Of a stretch of 64,000 bases of DNA, positions 22,797-33,022 are shown piece after piece (position 1 is the stretch's first letter; each line of letters begins with the position of its first letter). Origin of the DNA: Choanephora cucurbitarum (lineage: Eukaryota > Mucoromycota > Mucoromycetes > Mucorales > Choanephoraceae). The notes below the pieces were generated by a model. It made no database searches. It saw only the letters and a program-made list of their open reading frames with translations, and was not told the DNA's origin. The stretch spans positions 553,099 to 617,098 of the forward strand of contig JAIWNI010000003.1 in the NCBI GenBank assembly GCA_025331435.1, written 5' to 3'. A program made the translations under genes and the position numbers.

Positions 22797-23621
22797 ATGG
22801 CTACTTCTTTACTTCTTGTTGGAGGCACCGGGTTGGTGAGCTCTGCTATCATTAGAGAATCCAGGAAATATGAACATCTCCCTTCCTACCACAACATACA
22901 TATGTATGCTCTATCGCGAAATGCATCTGCAAAGAAGTCAGTTGCAGGCGTTACTTTTGTACAAGGCGATGCTCTAGATCCACCATCCTTAAAAGTTCCT
23001 TTTGAGACAAATCCAAATGTGATCCATACTGTAGGAACTCTGATAGACCAATCCAAGAAACATGGTCCAAATGGTACATATGACAGAATGAACAGAGATG
23101 CGGTTCTTAGTGTGGCAGATACCATGTTGTCAAAATACGATCATATCAACAGACGTTGCCTTATCTATTTCTCTGCAGCCAATGCACCACCTAGCTTTTT
23201 ACTCAATGAACGATACATTCTCTCTAAACGCGAAGCAGAACAGGCGCTATTGGGTCCCAAATACAAAGACAAGATCAGAGTTGTGGTCTTTCGTCCAGGT
23301 AAAGAATTGATAGAGTATCTAAAAAAAGAGAGAGAGAGACAAAGAAGCTGATGTGTCTATTCAGGATTGATCTATTCTTATCATCGTCGACAAATCATGT
23401 TGCCTTTCGCTCTAGGCTTGATCATTGGCTCAGCTATCTTAAAGCCTTTGACTTCTTATATTCCAGATGGAGCTCTTTACATTGCTGATAGACCATTATC
23501 GGACACAGAAATTTCCCACGCTGTATTTGAAGCTTTAGAAGATGACAAAGTGGAAGGCATTTGCGAAATTGAGAAGATCAGACAACTGGCAAAAGAGTGG
23601 GAAATACGAAAAGGGAAATAA
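22797..23621 (+). CDS. NAD(P)-binding Rossmann protein, Coq11 (YLR290C)-like atypical short-chain dehydrogenase
   Basis: Two exons, 22797-23298 and 23365-23621, give 252 residues. The N-terminal nucleotide-binding motif is LLLVGGTGLVSSAI, where the last Gly of GxxGxxG is Ser. Further segments are HTVGTLIDQSKK, the active-site-region IYFSAANAPP, the helix with YILSKREAEQ (YxxxK) and VVFRPG. This order resembles NDUFA9-like atypical SDRs, including yeast Coq11, which associates with the mitochondrial coenzyme Q synthome. Mitochondrial location is an inference from the family; no strong presequence is seen. The C-terminal exon adds a hydrophobic stretch (MLPFALGLIIGSAILKP) that may be membrane-associated. 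Confidence 0.75.
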
Positions 23622-26429
23622 TTGTTGTCAAGACATAAAGAGAGAAGCATAAAGACAGCCAATGCATCAATGTACAGCTTATTATTATTATTATTATCAA
23701 TTGGACGCATACTTTCTTTTTTGGGCTCAAAAAAAAAGTTGAATTGCACACGCTTTTCTCTTTTTTTTTTTTGGGAAGAACACTACAGTTTGATCAGAAT
23801 AAAATCATCTTGAATCAAATAAATTTTATAGGAGATTTTTAAATAGGAGGATTTTTTTGGATTTTTTCATAGACAGTATTTACTCCGACTGTGCCTGTCT
23901 CAGAATATAGTAAATGTAGAATCTAATAGTTATTTAATATTACTTCTGAGGAATGGGAGAGATAGGTGAAACGTAATTGAGGTTATTCGTCTGCTGTCAT
24001 TCTTTGGTTAGTGAATGATTGTACATTGCATAGAATACATGGTTTAACGTAATTTCCCAGGATTACAATAAGAAACCCGTATTACACCGAACTGTGTACG
24101 ACTTTCCCCATCTTAAGATATTTATCTCCAGATTCATTTCATGTATGGCAATGCTTGATTTAAGGACAAACTCTATCGATATAACTTTAGTGTGCCCTTA
24201 AATCGTACGCATAATCTATAAAGAGGCATAACTCATGTATGTATGTCTTTACATACAATCAAAACAGTGGTAGCTTATTGTCTTCTTTCTTTCGTATCAC
24301 CTCACTCATTCGTTTAAATTCTTTAAGGAAGGAATCGTACTTGTATCTAACAACAAGCAAAAACTGCTGATGTTCAACCATAAAAGATCAGTCGGTTTTA
24401 TTGAATTGTTTCACTAACAACATAATTTCTTGATCTTGCACTCATGTTGTGTAATGGATCCTAGCAACTGGATTGGACTAATGCTTCTAGTCATCTACAA
24501 GTGCTAATAATAACAAGATAGAGAGAAAATCATCAATCAACTTGGCAAACCTTTGTATATCTAACCTATATGATTAGTGATTCCCAAGACAGGCAAATAA
24601 GGCTTAGCTGTGTCTATTTTTGACATAAAAGAGAGAGAGGAAATTAAGTCATTTAGGGAGATAGGTTGCAGATTGTGAGAAGAAAGCTGCACAAAGGAAA
24701 TGCTTGGGTTGCATTAACAAAAAGAAAATGCTACCAGGAAACCAATTGCGCATCAGGCCAATTCAAGAGTTTCTTTATTCAGACATACCTGTAACCTTGA
24801 GACAAGGTATTGACAAGGTCAACAAAGACCTTCCATATGTCTCAATTCTAAGCGCCAACTTGATATCATAGTTGAGGCATTGGTTTTGTTGCTTCAATTG
24901 GCGATGTGTTGACTATGTCTGATAGGCTACCATCAATCCATCTAGCTTGAGTTACGACAGAATTTCTTTCAGGAATATAGTGTCTATAGACCATCTATGC
25001 GTCAAATACACAAGTAACAGAATATCATTTTCAGTTCATTGAGTATCAACTTGCTCACAAAATCCGTAGCACCTTAGTAATGGATAAAGATATAACAATA
25101 TTTCATACGAGAAGGTAGAGGCAAGAACTTCTTTAAGATCAGATCATTGCAAGCCGTCACTAAAGCTTGTTTTGGTCGTAATAAAATCATAATAACGTAT
25201 CTATTTACATCTGTTATACAGTTCACTGAATATATTCCATGTAACTGCTCAGTTGGTACATAAATTGCTACATTCACTGACTTTAGAGAAGTTCATATAT
25301 TTGTTGAGTGATTTCAGTTTCTATATTCATTTCAATATCATAGTATAAACCACGCATAATAGCTTTAATCAGGCTGTAATTGCGCTAGAATATAACTATG
25401 GCTTAATGATTCGTTGACTGTCAAACAATCTATCTCGACGACATATAAAGACTTAATCCAGATAGCAAACAATTTTCAGAGCCTGAGCTACTAATACTGA
25501 TCTTACAAGTATGTTCATTTGAAGAAGCCTCTTCAAGATTGCATTCTGCTTTGAATAAGGGCACAATATTATGTCCTATCTCAGTCTTTCTTTACTAAAT
25601 GGTGTTTATCTTCTCAAAGAGACCTTGTCTACAGTTAAAATATATCTGATTGGCTCATGCCGCTACATCTGATGCATTAAAATTAATTTATTCTCAGCAT
25701 CGGCGAAAACTGACTTTGAATTTGTTGCCATGTCATAATATCCCCACCTGGTCTCTTTTTGTTTTTTTTTTCTTTTTTCTTTAGCAAAGGCTGTGCTGAA
25801 AGAAGGACGGCAACCTTCCGATGTACTGGCTGATGCACGGGTGTTCTATCCCAAGGTGTTCTCTACTAACCCCTTCCTTCCTGTAGATCTGAGGTGCTTG
25901 TTTATATGGTGAAGGTGTCGCCATCTTTTTACTCAGAGGGACTTTAGATTGTTGTCGGTGACAATGGCTTCAATCGGGTCTCTTTGGCTCTTGTCTATGT
26001 AGGTGAGGTAGAAAGAGTCATAATGCTGGTTTTGCCGACTACCCTCTTTTACTTTTACTTTTTCTCTTGTTTCTTGAGAAGGGTTGCTTCTTGTCTTGGC
26101 ATTTGAAAGTAAAAAAGAGTGCCGACTTCGGTTGATCTATTCTTAATAAACGTACTACTTCAGCTACACGCCATCAAAAGACAGAACCAACTCTCTCTTC
26201 CTCTTTCTCTTAAACTACACAACTTGCCGAGTTGTTATAAAAACTTAATGAAAATGAAAATAAACCAAGAAAGCTTTCTTTCTTGTTCTCTGTGTACAAC
26301 AAGAAAGCTACCTTGAATAACTATAAAAAGCAGCGCGTATGTGAGCAACGCGTTTCATAAATAAGTTTTTCGATGTTGAAGAATGACTTTAACAAAGAAA
26401 TCATAAATGGAAAATAAAGAAAACTTGAT
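23622..26429. other. Gene-poor stretch with a possible coding relic
   Basis: Starts with a TTA trinucleotide run (about 23681-23697) and poly-T tracts. At about 25785-25912, after a CTTTAG acceptor-like site, the plus strand reads A-K-A-V-L-K-E-G-R-Q and on to a stop, a 40-codon stretch (VLADARVFYPKVFSTNP) that looks like a decayed exon of an unknown gene. The rest shows nothing recognisable. Confidence 0.4.
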
Positions 26430-26431
26430 TA

Positions 26432-27850
26432 TTGGTTTTTCGAACTGAATTTGCGTACCACACCGCCAGGATTTGTACGAAACTGTTGCCATGGAATGGC
26501 ATCACTGGCAACCTGAACGCGATCTCGAGCCAAAATCGAAGAAAGTTGAAACAGAGCCTAGCTTGAAGCGTTTGATGGATTTAGACGCTTTCTTTCAAGC
26601 TCAACATGATGTTGATAAGTCAACAAAAAATGAGAAGACTGTTGAGTTTGTCAAAACAGAAAAGGCTTCCTCAAACAGTAAAGTCAGGGGCAACTACCGT
26701 TCCTACGCCCCTCAGCAAATCCAAGAGCTTCTAGATCTTGTTATTGAGCAGGGCATGTCAGCGAGACAAGCAGGTTTGTCTGTTGGTATTGCGGTAAGAA
26801 CTGCACAGCACTACGTTAAGCTGTATAAGGACGACGAAGAAAAGCGTTTACCTGGTGTTGTGAGAGCAAAGAAAGGTGGCGTGAGCAAGAAGCTAAACGC
26901 TCAGCATACGTCTTTCTTGATTGACTTCTATGAAAAAAAAAACGCTGCAGCAGTTTTATGGGAAGCAAGAGATGCCCTGCTGTCTGCTTTTCCAGACTTA
27001 GGAAGTATATCTCTTTCTTCGTTGCACTATCACTTGACGAAGCATGCCAGTTTGACTTTGAAAAAGTTAGAGAAATTGGTCAAGGCCAGAAATGCTGATA
27101 CAACTCTGGAACAAAGAAAAGAAAAAGTATTGCAGTGGAAGGCAGATAGGGAGATGAGCTGGGAGGAGAACTGCGTCTTTATCGACGAAGCGGGTTTCAA
27201 CTTGCACATAAGACGCAATTTTGGAAGATCTAAGAGAGGCCTGCCTGCTAAAGTCGAGCTTCCAAACAACAGAGGCGTAACTGTAACAATTGTTGGAGCA
27301 GTTTGTGAGAAGGGAGTGATTGACTTGACTTTGCGCAAACCTAAAGTTGTGCAATGAAAGGTTGCCTCTAACAAGAAGAGAAAGAGAAATGATGGAGTTT
27401 CTGACGAATTTATTACTGTTACTAAAGTTGGAACTCGCAGTGAGCATTTCTTAGAGTTTATTGAAGGTGTAATGGATACTTTGGATAAGCACAATATGAA
27501 AGGCAGATACATTGTCATGGACAATGCTGCTATACATAAAGTATCAGAAGTTCGAGAAGCGATACTGAAGCGTGGTTACAAGCCTACCTTTCTCCCTCCT
27601 TACTCTCCATTTCTAAATCCAATTGAACTGTTTTGGTCAAAGGTAAAGGCAGGTGTGAAAAGAGATTGCTTGACTGTAGACGATAACCTCAGCCAAAGAA
27701 TAATTGAATCTGCCAAGAAAGCTACTGTTTCCGACTGCATCAACTGGATAAAGCACTGTACCTCCTTTTTCGACGACTGTATCGCTTGTAAACCTATGAT
27801 GTAAACGTCTCTTTTTTCTTTGTGCGCAAACATTTTTTCGATAGAGCTGT
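26432..27850 (+). mobile_element. Tc1/mariner-type DNA transposon (copy A)
   Basis: The left border is defined by comparison with the inverted copy B: identity begins at TATTGGTTTTTCGAAC (26430), after which the flanks differ. This fits a TA target followed by a terminal inverted repeat. The right end is less clear. Sequence near 27822-27852 (GCGCAAACATTTTTTCG, then CTGTA) is an imperfect inverse of the left end, sharing TTTGCG and TCGAA blocks. The element carries one transposase frame at 26491-27804. At about 1.42 kb it fits the class. Confidence 0.75.
26491..27804 (+). pseudogene. DD34E (Tc1/IS630-like) transposase with one in-frame stop
   Basis: From ATG 26491 the frame is open to 27804 (437 codons) except for a TGA at 27355-27357 (codon 289). 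The N-terminal half has a helix-turn-helix region (RSYAPQQIQELLDL... MSARQAGLSVGIAVRTAQHY). The catalytic triad is Asp232 (IDEAGF), Asp344 (MDNAAIH) and Glu379 (NPIELFW), with 34 residues between the last two, as in DD34E enzymes. LPPYSPFLNPIE is the hallmark of the Tc1/IS630 group. Without readthrough the protein lacks two of three catalytic residues. A second, truncated copy lies inverted at 31421-32179. Confidence 0.9.
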
Positions 27851-27851
27851 A

Positions 27852-28630
27852 TTGCTACTTAATATGAGAGGCAAAAAAATCAACATTCATACATTTTGGG
27901 AATAGACCATGAAGTGATTGGTAAGCATTGTGATAGTGTTGGTGCATGTAGCAATGCCAAACTAGCACACTCGCTAATAGAATAGTTTGATCCATAATCA
28001 TGATAAATATCTTTGATACGCAAACATAATCCATTTCCAGAAATAGGCTGCAAAGTAGCTGAGAGCACAATGAAAAGAAGGATTGGCAACTATAAAAAGT
28101 TACCGATAGCCTCAGGTTACCGGTAACTTCACGCTACTTACTTCTTTCATCTCATCTATCATTAGACATCAAACCATATATTGCTGAAAAATCGAATTAA
28201 AAAAGTTACTATTACGTGATTTAACTTGCTTATGTTTGATTTTCATTATCTCAATTTATCAAGTAAATTAACCTATTTGAGCTGTGGTTCTTTGTTCTTT
28301 TTATTCTAGGTTCGTAGCAAGTGAGACTTGCCAAGTAAGCATCAACGCGCCATTAGAAGCATCGTAACATTCGTCTAACTCATAGACAATTTTATCTCTC
28401 TTTTTTTTTTTTAGGCGCGACCATGAGCTGCATATATTTCGGACTTTGGCCATCTCCAACCTTTCGATCTTGACCCAATGGACACGCGTTTGTACTGAAT
28501 ACAGCACAAAGCATTAGGAAAGTAAGCTACTCTCTCAACGCACTTTGCAAAATGAGTCTTGGATGAGTTGCTGCAAGGCTAGCACCGCTCACTTTTTTTT
28601 TTCAAACAACTTTGTTTGAAGAGTTGAACA
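27852..28630. other. Stretch inside the transposon island without a called gene
   Basis: The minus strand at 27880-28089 has a 69-codon frame with a hydrophobic start and several Cys, but it opens on a TTG, not an ATG, so I do not call it. A perfect 12-bp palindrome (GTTACCGGTAAC) lies at about 28118-28129 with a degenerate copy just before it. A poly-T run lies near 28401. Confidence 0.35.
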
Positions 28631-29048
28631 TAAAAGGTCGCCACTTTAAAGGTAGCCTTAGGAGATACTTATTTGAAACGCGAAATTAGAAACAACCTTG
28701 GCAATATGCCTTTCCAAATGCATGGCCAGATGTATCTTATGCAAGGTCCTTTCTTTTATCTGAAGAAGGACAAATATACAAGATATGCTCAGTTGTATAT
28801 CCTTGGTCCTCAGCTTCCAGCTTCACTTGGAGCAAGCAACAACAACGATTTGGATAGAAAAGTCACAAGCAACTTGGATGTTCTATTAACAGAAGTCCCT
28901 TTTGTTGGATTGTATAAGGCTGTTTATGAGCTTTTCATGAATGCTGAAAGTAATGAAAGCATAACACTCTTTGTTTGGACTTATCCTTCAACGAGGATTA
29001 CTTTAGTATTTGATGTCAAGATTCAAGTAAAACGCGTAACCGGCCTTC
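28631..29048 (+). pseudogene. Helitron-like N-terminal domain relic (tentative)
   Basis: An open stretch without an ATG at its start reads PFQMHGQMYLMQGPF and then TRYAQLYILGP, followed by LDVLLTEVPFVGLYKAVYELF. The order and spacing resemble the N-terminal Helitron replicase region (HGQxYHxxGxLxP ... FAQLYIYDP). Just upstream, in another frame, HFKGSLRRY resembles the preceding family segment, suggesting a frameshift. No helicase domain follows. Alternatively it is the 5' exon of the next gene: a 63-nt intron 29049-29111 would join it in phase to the PD-(D/E)XK frame. I prefer a relic, with moderate doubt. Confidence 0.45.
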
Positions 29049-29072
29049 GTAAAAATAACCTTCTTGTCTAAT

Positions 29073-30443
29073 ATGACTGGTAATTGGACTTTAAATCATT
29101 TTGAAACATAGAGACTGGCACGCTAACTTTATTTCAAGATATTACTCCCAACGCTTTTATATTACCATCACAACACCGTCCAGGTACCGATCTCATGAGC
29201 AAATTAATACTGCGCCATTCCGCTATCCGCAGCCTTATTGTTGAAGCTGTACTTGGTATAGACCATTTACTTGTTTTGAGTCTTCATAGTCTAACATACT
29301 GTTTAAAAATATAGGTCCTGATGTCTGTACCCAATATGCAAATCGATCCACCGAATGGCCTAGCGGACAATGTTCTGATGTACTGTTTGCGCCTATTGAG
29401 GTTACTGCTTCCTTACCTCCCATTCTTGTTGAAGTTCAGAACACGATTGATTTGAAGTTTATCCAGAGAGTTATTGGTTACTGCCTTGTCATTAAGAAAG
29501 AACATGGCCATTTACCTGTTGTTGTCGCCTTTGGGATACACCCCACGAATCCAAATGTAGCTACAGTCATCCCCCAATTTAGGGAACGAAAGATAAGGAA
29601 CGATTTTGATTTAGGGAACGGTCTTGAGGGAACCGAAGTTCGTTTAACGCTAAGAATCCCTGCTATTGCTATGAGAAATAGGGAACGATTTTGATTTAGG
29701 GGACGGTGTCGAGGGAACCAAGACTGTTCCCTAAATCGGGGAATGACTGTACTGACTTGACACCCAGTAGCACCTTGCCGTATGCAAGAGAATACCCTTG
29801 CAAGCCCTGGGCCAAATATGTATACATCCTTGATCAGAGCTCTATAAGCAATCATCTGCATGAGCAACCACTCAAGCCATTGGTTGCAGTAGAGTATTTT
29901 CTACACAGTCAAAAAAGAAGCTTGATGAGTATGGAGAACAAAGAGCGTACTGATGAGACTATAGTACTGCTCTATACAATTGCAAAGCCAATATTTGAAG
30001 ATAATGTCAAATCTGAAGAGCGAACGATTGATGTGCTTCTGAACGTATGCGAGCAAATGCAAAAGCAGTTCTTTAAAATCAAGGATGCATTGGCACTTGG
30101 CAATGGAGATGAGACAAAGAAACGAGTCAAAGAATATGCTGAAGATGGGCGCTTATACCTGGAAGTCTGCAAAGCAAAATATAGAAGGATATCTTTGCCT
30201 GAGCAAGCCAAAAAAGACGGGCCATCTGCTGCTGAGTATGTAGAGGACTTGCTGCCAAGTTCAAATCAGCCAAATGGTCAGTCTCCTGACTTTGAGTTTG
30301 TTGAAAACTTCAGAAAAAATGAAAAGAGAATGAACTGGAGCTCTTGTTTCAACGCTGGAAGGACAAAGGGGCTCTTTGGGTCATATAAGGACCCTAATAG
30401 TCTGAAGGCAAGATACTTTAGGGCAAAGAAAGGCAAGCAATAA
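29073..30443 (+). pseudogene. PD-(D/E)XK-nuclease-like family protein, interrupted by a MITE
   Basis: Coding segments are 29112-29255, 29315-29561 and 29752-30443, joined across a 59-nt intron (29256-29314) and across the MITE. The first part reads RSLIVEAVLGPDVCTQYAN; then come QCSDVLFAPIEV and LPPILVEVQNTIDLKFIQRV, which matches the D...ExQ core of restriction-like PD-(D/E)XK folds. The C-terminal half is helical (FLHSQKRSL, VLLYTIAKPIFED, LLNVCEQMQKQFF). Similar multi-copy proteins occur in Mucorales genomes as far as I recall; their role is unknown. The 186-bp MITE plus duplicated TA shifts the frame and introduces a stop at 29692-29694. The 5' end is uncertain: an ATG at 29073 needs a 32-nt intron. 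Confidence 0.65.
29564..29749. mobile_element. MITE (186 bp) with TA target duplication
   Basis: The left end CAGTCATCCCCCAATTTAGG and the right end, read inversely, CAGTCATTCCCCGATTTAGG, are terminal inverted repeats of about 27 bp. They are flanked by TA on both sides (29562-29563 and 29750-29751). The interior repeats a unit containing GATTTAGGG(A/G)ACGGT and GAGGGAACC. The TA duplication and CAGT-type ends indicate mobilisation by a Tc1/mariner or pogo-type transposase. It carries no gene. It sits inside a coding exon. Confidence 0.9.
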
Positions 30444-30930
30444 TAAAGCCTATGTGTATAAAAATAAATAACTAAATTCAACAATAAATAAATCTTGCTC
30501 TAATCAAGTTGTTACTTTTGCCTCTTTTTTTTTGGACTAATGCTATGTAGTCTATTCTGAGTAAAAGCCATGAAGAAGGGGGGGGGGGTTTGTATGTGAG
30601 TTGGAAATGTAGATACAGAGAAAAAACTCTTCAAGAGAGGATCACTATACTGAATAATCCTGACTGAACATTGACTGAGGCTATTAAGAATCTTTCTTTA
30701 TATCTAATGCTCAATAAGCTTAGCTTCTGGGTAATCAAAGGCAAAGACAGCTATTACAAAAGAGAGAAAAAGAATGAAAAGCAATGATTGTATGCATTTC
30801 GCGATTTTGGCAAATCTTAAGACCTTGGTATACATAACGTTCAGAGTCTGCTTCCTTTTGATGTTTTATTTCATGAAACAAATACCAATAACAAGAATGG
30901 GTCTGTGGGACATGGTATCCGCAAAAAAAA
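30444..30930. other. Spacer in the transposon island
   Basis: Contains a G homopolymer of ten bases (around 30580-30589) and A-rich runs. No gene is supported. Confidence 0.4.
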
Positions 30931-30939
30931 AAGTTAATC

Positions 30940-31423
30940 CCCAAATTGTCTTGGCCTGGGTAGACAAAATTTATCTTCAATGGCCAGCTCTCTTTCAGCC
31001 TCTTCTCCACCAAACCAATGATGAGATTGAACCTAGCACGAATTGCTACACTCGATTGTCGTAGCCTGCCAAAAAATGGTAATTCAGCCTATTTCCGTTC
31101 CTTTTCCCGCCATTCACGCTCTCTCAATACCGACATCTTTTCCTTTCAGGAAACTCATAATAATTCTGACCATATCAAACAATCTCTAAACATATCCCTT
31201 CAGATCAATCCCAGTATTTGGACACATCACTGTGGGATCGCTTCAATGAACTCGAATCGTATACTCTCTTCCATTCGAGGCATTTCTCGCTCTGATGGCC
31301 GTTTCATTCTAGCCTCAGTTTTCTCAGCCTCTTCGCCTTCCACTCCTTTGTTCTATATCTCAAATATCTATGCTCCAGCTGAATCTGGTACTTGTGCCAC
31401 CTTTTTTCACAACTTGACTCAGC
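30940..31423 (+). mobile_element. LINE (non-LTR retrotransposon) fragment with apurinic-endonuclease-like domain
   Basis: The frame beginning near 31018 reads RIATLDCRSLPKNG, then TDIFSFQETHNNSDH, where the QET Glu is the expected catalytic residue, and later FYISNIYAPAES. These are the opening, Glu and N-x-Y-A-P motifs of the endonuclease domain of LINE ORF2. A short stretch just upstream (30955-31010, IVLAWVDKIYLQWPALF) may be the end of the preceding frame. The domain stops abruptly at 31420, where the inverted transposase copy begins, so the reverse transcriptase is missing. This is a 3'-truncated piece, the opposite of usual 5' truncation. Confidence 0.7.
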
Positions 31424-32240
31424 AGGCAGGCCTCTCTTAGATCTTCCAAAATTGCGTCTTATGTGCAAGTTGAAACCCGCTTCGTCGATAAAGACGCAGT
31501 TCTCCTCCCAGCTCATCTCCCTATCTGCCTTCCACTGCAATACTTTTTCTTTTCTTTGTTCCAGAGTTGTATCAGCATTTCTGGCCTTGACCAATTTCTC
31601 TAACTTTTTCAAAGTCAAACTGGCATGCTTCGTCAAGTGATAGTGCAACGAAGAAAGAGATATACTTCCTAAGTCTGGAAAAGCAGACAGCAGGGCATCT
31701 CTTGCTTCCCATAAAACTGCTGCAGCGTTTTTTTTTTCATAGAAGTCAATCAAGAAAGACGTATGCTGAGCGTTTAGCTTCTTGCTCACGCCACCTTTCT
31801 TTGCTCTCACAACACCAGGTAAACGCTTTTCTTCGTCGTCCTTATACAGCTTAACGTAGTGCTGTGCAGTTCTTACCGCAATACCAACAGACAAACCTGC
31901 TTGTCTCGCTGACATGCCCTGCTCAATAACAAGATCTAGAAGCTCTTGGATTTGCTGAGGGGCGTAGGAACGGTAGTTGCCCCTGACTTTACTGTTTGAG
32001 GAAGCCTTTTCTGTTTTGACAAACTCAACAGTCTTCTCATTTTTTGTTGACTTATCAACATCATGTTGAGCTTGAAAGAAAGCGTCTAAATCCATCAAAC
32101 GCTTCAAGCTAGGCTCTGTTTCAACTTTCTTCGATTTTGGCTCGAGATCGCGTTCAGGTTGCCAGTGATGCCATTCCATGGCAACAGTTTCGTACAAATC
32201 CTGGCGGTGTGGTACGCAAATTCAGTTCGAAAAACCAATA
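31421..32240 (-). mobile_element. Truncated Tc1/mariner element (copy B), inverted relative to copy A
   Basis: This 820-bp segment equals 26430-27249 in reverse complement, as far as I can compare by eye without a mismatch, including a ten-A run. It contains the left terminal repeat and the first 253 codons of the transposase (ATG at 32179), ending right after GRSKRGLPA. It therefore has only the first catalytic Asp. The lost 3' part is replaced by the LINE fragment. The flank beyond 32240 differs from that of copy A after the TA. Confidence 0.9.
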
Positions 32241-32525
32241 TGTTCATTCAATTATATAAGTTATAAGCGTACTTTCCTTGCCCTGTCTTTTTGAAAATAA
32301 AGTTTGACATTTACTGTGTATCCTAATTGGATTGAGTTATTCAGCTAGCAATGAGTTAATCTAATAAGATCGCATGCGTTAGTGCTATGTATTTGGACTA
32401 GAGAAAGAGATGCACAGTAAGCATTGTCAGAGAAAGTATAATGATAGTATGCTGCGTAAGATGAGACAGACTAGTCAATGGCATTTGCAAGGACTGAAAA
32501 CAAGACATAGATAACTTAATAATGT

Positions 32526-32620
32526 AATCCAAAAGAGCAGCTCCTTGTTCAGGCATGTTGACAGCTTGGAGAAGCCCTCTAAATAAATTATCGTATCAGC
32601 AAAGTCATGGGTGAGCATGA
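32526..32620 (+). repeat. Left arm of a 95-bp inverted repeat
   Basis: AATCCAAAAGAGCAGCTCC to GTCATGGGTGAGCATGA. It is repeated in inverse orientation at about 32928-33022 with no mismatch that I can see. Read on the minus strand past the arm, one frame (MPEQGAALLDYIIKLS...) stays open for about 60 codons, so the arm may derive from an exon. Confidence 0.85.
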
Positions 32621-32927
32621 AATTGATATTTTTGATCATTGCTTTGATTGAGGTAGCTTAGTTGGTCCATGATCAGTTGACACAACAAGAGTATCTCTCT
32701 TTTTCCCTCTTCATCTATTTGTAATATTCAGAGTGCTTGAGCCAATGGAAAATAAGGTCAACAGATTGTAATACCTGAATGCATAGCACAAGTATCGACA
32801 AGGTTATTATACAATTAAACAACAATGTACTGAGTGGCTTGATCTAGAGATATAAAAGACGAAAGCAAGAAAAAGAAGGAAAGCAACAGGCCTTAGCGAA
32901 AAAAACGATGACTGAAAATACTAATAT

Positions 32928-33022
32928 CATGCTCACCCATGACTTTGCTGATACGATAATTTATTTAGAGGGCTTCTCCAAGCTGTCAACATGCCTGAAC
33001 AAGGAGCTGCTCTTTTGGATTG
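32928..33022 (-). repeat. Right arm of a 95-bp inverted repeat
   Basis: Inverse copy of 32526-32620, separated by about 307 bases. Just before it on the plus strand are a TATA-like element (GATATAAAAGACG near 32850) and an ATG about 20 bases upstream, from which a 40-odd codon frame runs through the arm (MTENTNIMLTHDFADT...) and stops soon after. This looks like the 5' end of a gene copied or broken by the duplication. Confidence 0.85.

Noticed and set aside
27030..27524. Minus-strand frames of 126-164 codons across the transposase gene
   Set aside because: Shadows of the DD34E transposase on the other strand; no independent features.
27880..28089. Small Cys-containing secreted-protein-like frame on the minus strand
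   Set aside because: It opens on TTG without an ATG, no promoter or splice support; hydrophobic start may be chance in T-rich DNA.
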